Assembly: GCA_945883425.1 (NCBI GenBank) | Contig: CAMCXM010000002.1 | Coordinates: 1 to 64,000, forward strand | Source: Spirosoma fluviale | GTDB lineage: Bacteria; Bacteroidota; Bacteroidia; Cytophagales; Flexibacteraceae | Direction of reading: 5' to 3' | DNA length: 64,000 nt | In this document: piece by piece, positions 7,805 to 17,447 of the stretch | How the letters are laid out: the number at the start of each line of letters is the position of its first letter | Position numbering within the stretch: position 1 is the stretch's first letter | Program-made: the position numbers and the translations under genes | The notes under the pieces: model-generated | Database searches by the model: none | The model's input: only the letters and a program-made list of their open reading frames with translations | What the model was told of the DNA's origin: nothing

Positions 7805-9679
7805 TCAGAATTTGGCGTAGGTATGCATTTCAACAGGTCTTCCCGGAACCGAAATCCGGAGGTGATACATCCCTGGGGGAAGAGACCTTAGGTTCAATTT
7901 GTGCCTGGCTTCATTCTGCCCCAGCACGATGCCAGACTGGAGTTTTCCCATGGCATCCAGAACTTCAATTTTACCCTGAAAATCGAAATCAGCAGTCAGC
8001 CATACATCCCCGGTTCCTGGGTTTGGCCAGAGTGTAAATGGAGAAAGTTCGCCTGCCTTCCGGACCTGAGCAGGTGCGGTGACGGTAAACTCAAAATAGC
8101 CTTCGGGGGCGGTGATGGGTTTAAAAGCGGTTTTGCCGTTGTTGGTCGTGGCTGAAATATAATATTGAACGGTATCTCCCACCGAAAGGCTGTCACCCAA
8201 AATACGGCCGATATAAAAACCAGAGGAGTCGGTCAGCTGGATTTCATTCCAGGTTTGGGAAGGGAGAATTCTCCATTTGCAAATGGCAGACTGAACCCCA
8301 CTTCGGTTCCGGATGGTGGACCTGATCTTGTATTCCGGTTGAATTACCTGTTGATCCCGGAAAGCGGGGTGCCAGATTTTGACCGGATTGTCGGCAGGAA
8401 TCTGCATGGTGATGCAATGCAACTGACCTCCAAAACCTGTCATAGCCCGCACATCGATGCCAAAAGTCTTCATGCCGGGAAACCATTTTTTCAGATTGGC
8501 CTCCACTTGCAGGCGCTGGGCTGTGTTTCCTGAGGCCTGGTCGTCCCAGATGGGATAGATAAACGTTTTGTTTACGGTGATTCCATTAATGAAGGACCTG
8601 CCAAAACTATTGAGACCATTACAGGTAATCTGCTGATTGTAGGTTCCATTGTTGTCGGTCGGAATGGGCAGCCTGAAAACGCGGTAAGGCCTTCCATACA
8701 CCGAATTCCGGTTTTTTATGAGGGTAACATTCTGCTCAGATAAGGTTTTATCGGAAGAAGTAATAACCGAAGGATATTGCCCTGCAATCCAGGTTTCCTC
8801 GTCCATCATCTTCAGGTAAAGGTCGAGGTGGCCCGTTCCTCCATCACAACTGAGAGCCGGGATTTGCAACACCTGATCGGCTTTGAGCACCCTCCGCATG
8901 GAATCTGCTACCGTTGCAGCTGTCATGGTGGGAAAATGCGTTCCAGTCAGGGTATTGGCTTGCGACACCACGCTGGAGTAAAAAACTTTTCCAAATCCAT
9001 CGGCAATCAGGTTTCCGCCTTCATAGTTGAGCGGTGTCACCCGGTGCTGCCAGCCATTTTTTACGGCCACGGTCGCAGGAAGGGCATTGTCGTGCTCACG
9101 GCCCGGGTAGTATTTGAAATCCACAAAACCAAGAGAATCTTTGTCACCAAAATAATAACCAATGGGACCAAAATCCCTGGCCCACCAATTGTCGCCGTGC
9201 TTAACAATGAAACGGTAATTGAAAAGTGGGGCTCCCAATGCGTTCATGTAACGCTTTACCGGCAGGGAATCAGAGGCCTTGTGCACACGGATCCAAACCT
9301 GAGCCTCGGGCTGGATTCCAATACACAATTGAGCCGATATCTCTGCGAGGTTGCTGGTGGTATCTACATTTTCATTTCCGTCGTATTCTCCCCAGCTTAG
9401 CACAACGGCCTGACTTTCTTCAAATTCTCCTGGCAACCATGGAGTATTTGCATCCTGAACCGCTTTGTCTTCGGAGCCAGGTTTCCTGAAATCAAATTCA
9501 AGGGCCGGAAGGGAAGGGGGCAAAGCAAATCCAGGTAAAAGGCGTTTCTCCCGGATCGATTCGGGCAAAATATGGTGCTTATTGTCCTGTGAAAAACCCT
9601 GGAGTGAAGGGGCCCAGGCCAGGATGAATCCAAGCAATGCAGCCAATGGGTGTCGGTAGGTAGAAAATACGGCATTCAT
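7805..9679 (-). CDS. Secreted agmatine/peptidylarginine deiminase-family protein with T9SS-like C-terminal domain
   Basis: WWARDFGPIGYYF, NYEGGNLIADGFGKVF, CDGGTGHLDLYLK, GGQLHCITMQIP deiminase motifs; C-terminal FTLWPNPGTGDVWLTADFDFQGKIEVLDAMGK...GMYHLRIS. Confidence 0.88.
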   Translation of the reverse strand: MNAVFSTYRHPLAALLGFILAWAPSLQGFSQDNKHHILPESIREKRLLPGFALPPSLPALEFDFRKPGSEDKAVQDANTPWLPGEFEESQAVVLSWGEYDGNENVDTTSNLAEISAQLCIGIQPEAQVWIRVHKASDSLPVKRYMNALGAPLFNYRFIVKHGDNWWARDFGPIGYYFGDKDSLGFVDFKYYPGREHDNALPATVAVKNGWQHRVTPLNYEGGNLIADGFGKVFYSSVVSQANTLTGTHFPTMTAATVADSMRRVLKADQVLQIPALSCDGGTGHLDLYLKMMDEETWIAGQYPSVITSSDKTLSEQNVTLIKNRNSVYGRPYRVFRLPIPTDNNGTYNQQITCNGLNSFGRSFINGITVNKTFIYPIWDDQASGNTAQRLQVEANLKKWFPGMKTFGIDVRAMTGFGGQLHCITMQIPADNPVKIWHPAFRDQQVIQPEYKIRSTIRNRSGVQSAICKWRILPSQTWNEIQLTDSSGFYIGRILGDSLSVGDTVQYYISATTNNGKTAFKPITAPEGYFEFTVTAPAQVRKAGELSPFTLWPNPGTGDVWLTADFDFQGKIEVLDAMGKLQSGIVLGQNEARHKLNLRSLPPGMYHLRISVPGRPVEMHTYAKF

Positions 9680-9825
9680 TACGACAAAAGAAATATAGAA
9701 TCCTGAAAGAAAAAGGCTTTACCCGATAATTTGAATATGGCTTTTATCTCTTTTTGGCTTGTTTGACAGGAGCAAGCTACTTATCCTTCCTTTACGACCT
9801 GTCCGGAGAGCGGCAAAGCCTGACT

Positions 9826-10066
9826 TTCACGGACAGAGAACCATTGTAGAATAAAAAAAGTAAAACAATCCAATAAACCTTAGCTCTATTATTATTTGTA
9901 GAGGCTGGAAGCCTCACAATAAGCCGAACGAGGCACAGCCCCGCCCGATTAGTGGGGAAATACTTTTAATTGGATTCAACCAATTATAAGCCTACTGGGA
10001 CGGAGTCCCTGCATCCTATTCGAAGTTCGTAGTCTTGCTCTGCAAAGACTACAAACAAGAAGTGTA
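9826..10066. repeat. Dispersed modular repeat copy D (most complete)
   Basis: Contains the gtaaaacaatccaataaaccttagctct, gaggctggaagcctc...cgcccgatt and ggggaaa..aattggatt...gactacaaacaagaag modules in series. Confidence 0.85.
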
Positions 10067-10250
10067 AAATCGGGACAGGTCCTGCGGTTTCTGTCTTTTT
10101 GGACAGCCCCAAACAAGAAGTGTTAAAATCAGGTTCAATCGTTGTAAGCTTGCAGTGAAATCCGTGTGGCTTGTCCACCAGATTTCCGGACCGTTTCTGT
10201 GTTGCCGCAGAGGTGGTTATAAATGGTGAAGGTTAAATCCCCGTTGAAAA

Positions 10251-11198
10251 ATGGTTCGTGTATATTACAAAGAAGGCAAAGACATACGGAAAGAAACCTC
10301 ACTGGATGAAATCGAAGAACTCGAAGACATTGTTTGGGTGGACTTGCAGAACGCTTCTGAAAAAGACGAAGACTGGATCGAGGGTCATTTCGGCCTGAGT
10401 TTTCAAACACCGCAGGAGGTAATCGAAATAGAAAGCTCGAGCCGGTACATTGAACGGGAGCAAACCATTATTGCCAACTCCAACTTCCTCAAAATAACCA
10501 CCGATAAGTTGGAAGAAGCCTATCCGGTGGCTTTCCAGCTGAAGGACAAAACCTTGTTTACGCTCCGTACTGGCGACTCCCGGATTTTTGCCGATACCGT
10601 CCGTAAGATGAAAATCAGCAAAGAGCAATTTCATTCCGGTGCCGATGTACTGTTGCGGCTGTTTGAAACACAGATCGATTACGAAGCCGATCTGGTGGAA
10701 AGCATCGCCAAAAACATTACCCTCATTTCCCGAAACCTCAACGCCGATCGACGAACAGACAGCAACAGCATTCTCGTGATCAACGGACTGCAGGAGCAAA
10801 CGATGACGCTTCGGGAAGGAATCATTGATAAGCAACGGGTGTTATCGGCTTTTATGCGTTCGGCTCTGTTTCCCGAAGACCGCAAGGACCGCCTGAAAAT
10901 TGTGCTGAAGGATATCTCGTCGCTGCTGGAGTACACCAGTTTCAATTTTGAGCGACTGGAATATTTGCAGAATACCTTGATGAACTTAATAACGCTGGAG
11001 CAGAACCAGATCATCAAGATTTTTACGGTTTTCAGCATTGTGTTCCTCCCTCCTACGCTGGTGGCCAGTATTTTCGGAATGAACTTCTCCTTTATTCCCG
11101 GCTTGAACTCGCAGGCAGGCTTTTATGTTTCACTGTTTTTGATGCTACTTTCGAGCCTGGGCATCATTGCGTATTTCCGGAATAAGCGGTGGATTTAG
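10251..11198 (+). CDS. corA: CorA-family Mg2+/Co2+ transporter
   Basis: C-terminal FGMNFSFIPG (GMN motif) and two TM helices. Confidence 0.9.
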   Translation: MVRVYYKEGKDIRKETSLDEIEELEDIVWVDLQNASEKDEDWIEGHFGLSFQTPQEVIEIESSSRYIEREQTIIANSNFLKITTDKLEEAYPVAFQLKDKTLFTLRTGDSRIFADTVRKMKISKEQFHSGADVLLRLFETQIDYEADLVESIAKNITLISRNLNADRRTDSNSILVINGLQEQTMTLREGIIDKQRVLSAFMRSALFPEDRKDRLKIVLKDISSLLEYTSFNFERLEYLQNTLMNLITLEQNQIIKIFTVFSIVFLPPTLVASIFGMNFSFIPGLNSQAGFYVSLFLMLLSSLGIIAYFRNKRWI

Positions 11199-11545
11199 AC
11201 GAAACTCCCCTCCCCCAACGCCAGCAATTTCTCCATCGAAGCCATTTTAAACCGGATGGTTTTGATTTCCGAATTTGCTTGGTCAATTCTTCAATTCATG
11301 CTATCATTATTAACCTGAAATTCCGTCTGTTTCGTCAGGCAGTGTAATCGAGTATTTTGTGGAAGCATCGTCTTTTTCCGGACACCACGAAACAATGCCC
11401 GGCACCGCACCGGCAGGAACATATAGGGTGCTGATTACCGAAAGATAATGAAGTTAATTCTGATCAAAAATCAACTACTGCAATTTCCACCAATCTTGTA
11501 GATTTGGACCGCATTTTCTACAATTAAGCGATACTCACTTTACGA

Positions 11546-13102
11546 ATGGATTTATTAGGAACCCTGGTTAAAACCGGAATCAAATTACGGAGCCGAAGAC
11601 AGAAAAAGCAGGCTTCTCCATTAGAGGAGCAGATGAAAGTTCTTCAGAAACTGCTGGTGAAAGCCGAGAATACTCAATTCGGAAAGCACTATCATTTTGG
11701 AATGATGGTGGGCCTTCGCAAGGCAGGCGATGTAAAAGCGAAGTACAAGCAGTTTTGCCGAAACGTTCCTACTCATACCTATAACCAGATTTTTGATGCC
11801 TGGTGGCATAAAACCCTTGCCGGTCAACCTGATATTTGCTGGCCGGGACAGACGAAATATTTCGCTCTCAGTTCCGGTACTTCGGAGGCGGCAACCAAAC
11901 ATATTCCGATCACCAAAGACATCATCAAAGCCAATCAGAAAACCAGCATCCGCCAGATTCTGACGCTTTCTCATTATAAAAATCTTCCAAGCGATTTCTT
12001 TATCAAAGGAATCCTGATGCTGGGAGGTTCTACCAATCTCAATTTCAATGGAATCAGTTATGAAGGAGACTTGTCTGGAATTCAGGTGAGTCAGATCCCT
12101 TTCTGGTTTCAACCTTTTTACAAACCCGGAACCAAAATAGCACAGGAAAAAGACTGGGGTAAAAAGCTGGATGACATCGTTCTGAAAGCCAAAGACTGGG
12201 ACATTGGATGTGTAGCCGGCGTGCCTGCCTGGATTCAGATTCTGATCGAAAAAATCATCCGCCATTACAATGTCAAAACAATACACGAAATCTGGCCCAA
12301 CTTTTCGGTCTATGGCCATGGTGGTGTTTCGTTCGAACCCTACCGCAAGGCCTTTGACAAATTGATGGGCCGTCCTGTTATTTATCTGGAAACCTATCTG
12401 GCTTCGGAGGGATTCATTGCGTATCAGTCCCGGCCGGAAACACGCGGCATGAAACTGGCCATCGACAATGGAATTTTTTTCGAGTTTGTTCCTTTCAATG
12501 AGGAAAACTTCAACAGCGAGGGCGAAATGGTGGCCAATCCGCAAACGCTCCTGGTCGATGAAGTGGAAGAAGGCAAAGACTATGCGATTCTGATTTCCAC
12601 CTGTGCAGGTGCATGGCGGTATCTGATTGGGGACGTAATCCGGTTCTCAGATCTGGAGAAATGTGAAATCGTAATCACTGGCCGTACGAAGCACTACATC
12701 AGTTTGTGCGGCGAACACATGTCGGTTGAAAACATGAATTCCGCCATAGCTGCCGTACAGGAACAATTCAACGTCGCCATCACTGAGTTTGCTGTGGCGG
12801 GCATTCGCTCCGGAACTTTATTCGGGCACAAGTGGTTTGTGAGTTGTGACGACACCATCGACAGCGAAAAACTGATTGAGGCCATTGATGAGCAATTGAA
12901 AAACCTCAATGATGACTACCGAACCGAACGTGGACATGGTCTGAAAGAACTGCAGATCGAAGTGATGCCCCTCTCCTATTTTCACCGGTATCTGGAAAAG
13001 AAAGGAAAATTGGGCGGACAGAATAAATTCCCACGGGTGCTGAAAAAGCATCAGATGGAAGAATTTGAAGAACTGATTCAGGACATCCGGAATGGAGGGT
13101 AG
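11546..13102 (+). CDS. GH3 auxin-responsive promoter family protein (acyl-adenylate-forming)
   Basis: FALSSGTSEAATKHIPIT, YLETYLASEGFIAYQ, WRYLIGDVIRF, GRTKHYISLCGEHMSVENM. Confidence 0.85.
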   Translation: MDLLGTLVKTGIKLRSRRQKKQASPLEEQMKVLQKLLVKAENTQFGKHYHFGMMVGLRKAGDVKAKYKQFCRNVPTHTYNQIFDAWWHKTLAGQPDICWPGQTKYFALSSGTSEAATKHIPITKDIIKANQKTSIRQILTLSHYKNLPSDFFIKGILMLGGSTNLNFNGISYEGDLSGIQVSQIPFWFQPFYKPGTKIAQEKDWGKKLDDIVLKAKDWDIGCVAGVPAWIQILIEKIIRHYNVKTIHEIWPNFSVYGHGGVSFEPYRKAFDKLMGRPVIYLETYLASEGFIAYQSRPETRGMKLAIDNGIFFEFVPFNEENFNSEGEMVANPQTLLVDEVEEGKDYAILISTCAGAWRYLIGDVIRFSDLEKCEIVITGRTKHYISLCGEHMSVENMNSAIAAVQEQFNVAITEFAVAGIRSGTLFGHKWFVSCDDTIDSEKLIEAIDEQLKNLNDDYRTERGHGLKELQIEVMPLSYFHRYLEKKGKLGGQNKFPRVLKKHQMEEFEELIQDIRNGG

Positions 13103-13255
13103 AAATTGTGGATTAGGGCTGATTAATCATTATGGATTGTATATTTTCATCAACACCCATCCAAGGCCAAAAACTGAATTTATTTTCCTTGTTCCATGAT
13201 GGAAATTAGGAATGATTCGCCCCGGCAAATGCATATTGCACATTCATAATACGAC

Positions 13256-14545
13256 ATGTTCGATCGAAGTATAGCCCCTGAATGTATGCCGTTGAAGGTC
13301 CCGGTTCTTACCCGACCTGAAACAGAAATCCTGCCCAATGGCATTGAACTCACCTCTTTTTTTCATCCGGATCAAAGCCTGATATCAATAGAACTGATTT
13401 TCCCTGCCGGTGATCTTTCTTCTGGAAACCGTCAGGAAGAAGGCTATATTTTCAAATTACTGGCGGAAGGAACCCAAACCAAATCGTCCAAACAAGTGGC
13501 CGATGCCATTTCGTTTCTGGGTGCCAGTATCGATTTCAGTCACCAGGCCGATTTTGACACCATCAATATTTCCTGCCTTTCGCGTTTCCTTCCGTCTGTC
13601 CTGCAAATTCTGGATGAACTCTGGCACAGTCCGGTTTTCCCTGAAAAAGAATGGAACACCATGAAGGAAACCCAGCAGAGGCAAAACGATATCAACCTTC
13701 AGAAAACCTCCTATCTGGCAGGACGACTCCTTCGCAAATCACTTTATTCGACTGCCCTTGACTATGGTTATTCCTATGACCAGTCACTCGTTGAGTCATT
13801 ATCCACCGAACAATTCCGGAACCGCTTTCAAACCATTAAAAAAACCGGACCCGGTTTGGTTCTTCTATCGGGATTTGCCAACGCTGAGATGCAGAAACAG
13901 TTACGCGATTGGTTGTTGAAATTTTCAGATTGCCTCCCGATTATCCGGAACCGGGAATGGGCTTTACCAATGCCGTCAGCCGGTATTCTATGGGATGAAC
14001 GAGCGGAGTCTCAGCAATCTTCGCTTCGGATTGGTCAGTATTCGATCAACAGTCAGCACGAAGATTCAGCTTTATTTTCCTTAACATTGGAATTGTTTGG
14101 CGGATATTTTGGTTCAAGGTTGATGAGCAACATAAGGGAAGATAAAGGCTGGACGTACGGCATTTATGCGCAGCGGGTTCCTTTGGTTGCCAAGCCACAC
14201 TGGGTGATTGGCACCGATGTAAAAGGCGAAGTGATTCTGGATGCAGTGGAGGAAATTAAGAAAGAAGCGCTCATTCTTCAAAACGAATTGGTTCCGGATG
14301 ATGAGTTGCAGAAAGTGAAAAACTATATGCTGGGACAGTTTCTATCTTCCATCACCAATGTGTATGGTCTGGCCGAACGATACCGCTCCATGTGGATGAA
14401 TGGTGTGGATTTTGAGCGTGTGGAACGCAACCAACGAATCATACAGGAAGCCAGTTCGATGGAAGTTCTCAGAATGGCACAACAATATCTGGGCCTGGAA
14501 GATTCCATCATTGCTTTGTCCGGAAAAAAAATGGTTACAAATTAA
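13256..14545 (+). CDS. M16 family peptidase homologue
   Basis: ISIELIFPAGDLSSGNRQEEGYIFKLLAEGTQTKSS...LFGGYFGSRLMSNIREDKGWTYGIYA; no HxxEH, so probably the catalytically silent subunit. Confidence 0.85.
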   Translation: MFDRSIAPECMPLKVPVLTRPETEILPNGIELTSFFHPDQSLISIELIFPAGDLSSGNRQEEGYIFKLLAEGTQTKSSKQVADAISFLGASIDFSHQADFDTINISCLSRFLPSVLQILDELWHSPVFPEKEWNTMKETQQRQNDINLQKTSYLAGRLLRKSLYSTALDYGYSYDQSLVESLSTEQFRNRFQTIKKTGPGLVLLSGFANAEMQKQLRDWLLKFSDCLPIIRNREWALPMPSAGILWDERAESQQSSLRIGQYSINSQHEDSALFSLTLELFGGYFGSRLMSNIREDKGWTYGIYAQRVPLVAKPHWVIGTDVKGEVILDAVEEIKKEALILQNELVPDDELQKVKNYMLGQFLSSITNVYGLAERYRSMWMNGVDFERVERNQRIIQEASSMEVLRMAQQYLGLEDSIIALSGKKMVTN

Positions 14546-14590
14546 CGAGCTGGGGCTTTTGCGTTCCACCTCACTATAAATCAACTAACA

Positions 14591-14995
14591 ATGAAAAATT
14601 ACAAGGAATTCTACAAACAAATGGGCAACCTGCTGTACAGTATGGCGGCTATTGATGGGAAAATTGCTCCGAATGAGCTGAAAGAACTCCGGCGAATGGT
14701 TCGTGAAGAACTGGTTCCTCAGGAAAAGCACAACGATGAATTTGGAACCGATGCAGCATTTGCTGTTGAATTTCAATTTGACGTATTGGAAGGAAATGAC
14801 GCCCCATCTTCTGAAGCCTGGGAAGAGGCCAAAGAATATCTGAAACACAACAGTGCATTGCTGCCGGAAAAAGACCGAAACCTGTTGATGGCCGGCGCCA
14901 AATATGTGGCCGAAGCCTTTCATGGAATCAGCAAGGCCGAACATATTTTGCTTGAGAAACTACGAGCACTGCTGGATGTTCCTCAACACTCGTAA
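14591..14995 (+). CDS. TerB-like protein
   Basis: LYSMAAIDGKIAPNELKELRRMVREEL ... helical TerB pattern. Confidence 0.55.
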   Translation: MKNYKEFYKQMGNLLYSMAAIDGKIAPNELKELRRMVREELVPQEKHNDEFGTDAAFAVEFQFDVLEGNDAPSSEAWEEAKEYLKHNSALLPEKDRNLLMAGAKYVAEAFHGISKAEHILLEKLRALLDVPQHS

Positions 14996-15117
14996 TCCTG
15001 CATCCAAGATTCGTGAATGATTGGCATCAGATTTCCAAAAAGGTTATCTGTGTACCTTCCCTGATTTCACTTTTTTCGGGAAACAAAAATTATTTGATCA
15101 ATCGATCGCATTAAAAT

Positions 15118-15936
15118 TTGGAAAAGCCCGATACAGGAAACCATTTTTGTTCCGGCAAATCAGATAAATTATTTCCTTACAATACAACCAGAACACCCGG
15201 ATCCGTGAGCGACAGTATCGTAATCATTCCCACCTACAACGAAAAGGAAAATGCCGAAGCGATCGTTCGGGCAGTAATGGCGCTGGAACCAGAGTTCCAT
15301 GTTCTGATTGTAGATGACGGTTCGCCGGATGGTACCGCTCAAATCATTCAGGGCCTCCAGGGAGAATTCCCGAACAGGCTGTTTATGGAACAGCGGAAAG
15401 GCAAACTTGGATTGGGAACCGCCTACATCCATGGTTTCAAATGGGCATTGCAAAAAGGATATGAATTCATTTTTGAGATGGATGCCGATTTCTCACACAA
15501 CCCCAACGATCTGGTTCGGTTGCGGGATGCCTGCAAAAATGGTGGTGCCGACCTGGCCATCGGAAGCCGGTATGTGGTTGGTGTAAATGTAGTAAACTGG
15601 CCGATGGGCCGTGTCCTGATGAGCTATTTTGCCAGCTACTACGTTCGGATGGTTACCGGAATGCAGATAAACGACACAACGGCTGGCTTTAAATGTTACC
15701 GAGATACCGTCCTTAAAACCATTGATCTCAACAAAATAGACTTTGTCGGCTATGCCTTTCAGATTGAGATGAAATTTCTCGCCTGGAAATTCGGATTCAA
15801 GATCACGGAAGTACCCATCATTTTTACAGACAGGACCAAAGGTGAATCCAAAATGAGTTCCGGGATTTTTAAGGAAGCCGTTCTGGGGGTTTTACAAATG
15901 AAAATACAGTCCTATTTCCGCAATTTCAGACGGTAA
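15118..15936 (+). CDS. Polyprenol-phosphate mannosyltransferase-like glycosyltransferase family 2 (start may be near 15205)
   Basis: SIVIIPTYNEKENAEAIVRAV, LIVDDGSPDGTA, FEMDADFSHNP, TAGFKCYR. Confidence 0.88.
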   Translation: MEKPDTGNHFCSGKSDKLFPYNTTRTPGSVSDSIVIIPTYNEKENAEAIVRAVMALEPEFHVLIVDDGSPDGTAQIIQGLQGEFPNRLFMEQRKGKLGLGTAYIHGFKWALQKGYEFIFEMDADFSHNPNDLVRLRDACKNGGADLAIGSRYVVGVNVVNWPMGRVLMSYFASYYVRMVTGMQINDTTAGFKCYRDTVLKTIDLNKIDFVGYAFQIEMKFLAWKFGFKITEVPIIFTDRTKGESKMSSGIFKEAVLGVLQMKIQSYFRNFRR

Positions 15937-15943
15937 GCAATCC

Positions 15944-17374
15944 TCAGGAATCGGACGAACCTGGCAGAAGGCTTCGCATCTTTTTAATTTTCTTCAGCGT
16001 TTCTTCTTTGGGCAGCACAATGGAAAAAACGGAACCTTTATTCTCTTCTGATTTTACCTGAAGGTCACCGTCCTGTTTACTGATAAACTCTTTACAGATC
16101 GAAAGTCCGAGACCGGTTCCTACTTCATTTTCAGTACCTGCCATCGAAATAGTGCTGTTGGTAAAAAGCGTCTTTAGAATTCCTGTTGGCATACCCACTC
16201 CATTGTCCCGCACCTCCACAAAATGATATTCTTTGTCCTCCCGATACATCAGCCAGATTTCTCCGCCTGAATTAGTGAATTTGATGGCATTGGAAATCAG
16301 GTTTCGAAGGACCGTCTGTATCATCGCTTTATCAACATTGAGAACCAGATCAGAGCTCACCATATTATGAATGGCAATGTTTTTTGAATTCAGTTGTTCC
16401 TGATACAAATCGATCACCTCCTGCCCGAGTAATTTGATTTCAAATGGGAGTGGATTGATTTCAATCTTATTGAGCTGTAATCGACTCCACGTCAGGACAT
16501 CCTCCAGCAACTTTCCATAATTGTTTGAAGTTTGCTCAAGCTGGTCAATAAAGTCTTTGATTTCAATTTCAGCTAAGGATGCACGATGATTTTTCAAAAT
16601 GTAAATAATGGCGCTGAGCCCTGAGAGAGGCGACCGAAGGTCATGACCCAGAATGGAAAAGAGCTTTGTTTTATCGTCATTGAGCTGCCGAAGGATCCGC
16701 TCGATTTCCTTTTGGCGAAGGAAATCCTGTGTGATGGAAACCGTGGAAAAGAAAGCTACAACCAAAGCGATGCAAATGGCCAGGTAGTTGGTGTAGCTTC
16801 CAAAGGAGATACTTCGGTTGATGTATTTGCGATTGATCTCGAGAGAAACCTTTAACTCGCCATCGTACTTGTGCAGCACTTCGCGGATCTCCAACGTTTT
16901 GTCAGCACCCTGAGCGATCAATTCATTCGAGACATTCGATTTACCGTCGAACTTGCCTTTAAGCAAAAGCCGGGTCTGATAAAACAGGTCTGTTCTTTCA
17001 TTAATAAGCCGTGAAATCTTTTCCAGCAACACGCTTGGGACCATCACTCCTTTACTACCGTTTTCAGCCAGTTCATTCACTGCATTCTGCAAACGAATTA
17101 CTGACCTGTCGTGGCTGCGGAGGTAAATTACCTGCTTGGATATGAAGTAGTTTTTAAGGGTGCTTTCAGCAAAACTGATGTCATTTTCAATCTGAGCAAG
17201 CAGTGTAAGCTGACTGTGAATCGTTTCCACCTTTCCCACATTCCCACGCAAATTCCGGGTGATGTTGATGGTAAGAAGAATGTTGCCAATAAAGGTCGCA
17301 ATGGTCATAAAAAACCCGATCACAACAACGGCGAGAGGCTTATTACTGAGTATGGTGCGAACAATCTGCTTCAT
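15944..17374 (-). CDS. Sensor histidine kinase with CHASE3-like periplasmic region
   Basis: LGHDLRSPLSGLSA (H-box), NLISNAIKFT, VRDNGVGMP, GTGLGLSICKEF. Confidence 0.9.
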   Translation of the reverse strand: MKQIVRTILSNKPLAVVVIGFFMTIATFIGNILLTINITRNLRGNVGKVETIHSQLTLLAQIENDISFAESTLKNYFISKQVIYLRSHDRSVIRLQNAVNELAENGSKGVMVPSVLLEKISRLINERTDLFYQTRLLLKGKFDGKSNVSNELIAQGADKTLEIREVLHKYDGELKVSLEINRKYINRSISFGSYTNYLAICIALVVAFFSTVSITQDFLRQKEIERILRQLNDDKTKLFSILGHDLRSPLSGLSAIIYILKNHRASLAEIEIKDFIDQLEQTSNNYGKLLEDVLTWSRLQLNKIEINPLPFEIKLLGQEVIDLYQEQLNSKNIAIHNMVSSDLVLNVDKAMIQTVLRNLISNAIKFTNSGGEIWLMYREDKEYHFVEVRDNGVGMPTGILKTLFTNSTISMAGTENEVGTGLGLSICKEFISKQDGDLQVKSEENKGSVFSIVLPKEETLKKIKKMRSLLPGSSDS

Positions 17375-17447
17375 TCAGGACTGGCTCCGTGGCGAAAAGG
17401 AAACCTTCAATCTGTTGCGGACTTACACAACAGGCATTGCAATCTGG

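Noticed and set aside
11621-12544. Long antisense ORFs (e.g. 11621-12544, 4468-5037, 47093-47710)
   Set aside because: They are complementary to well-supported genes (GH3, LamG, M16) and show no domain-like sequence; typical shadow ORFs.
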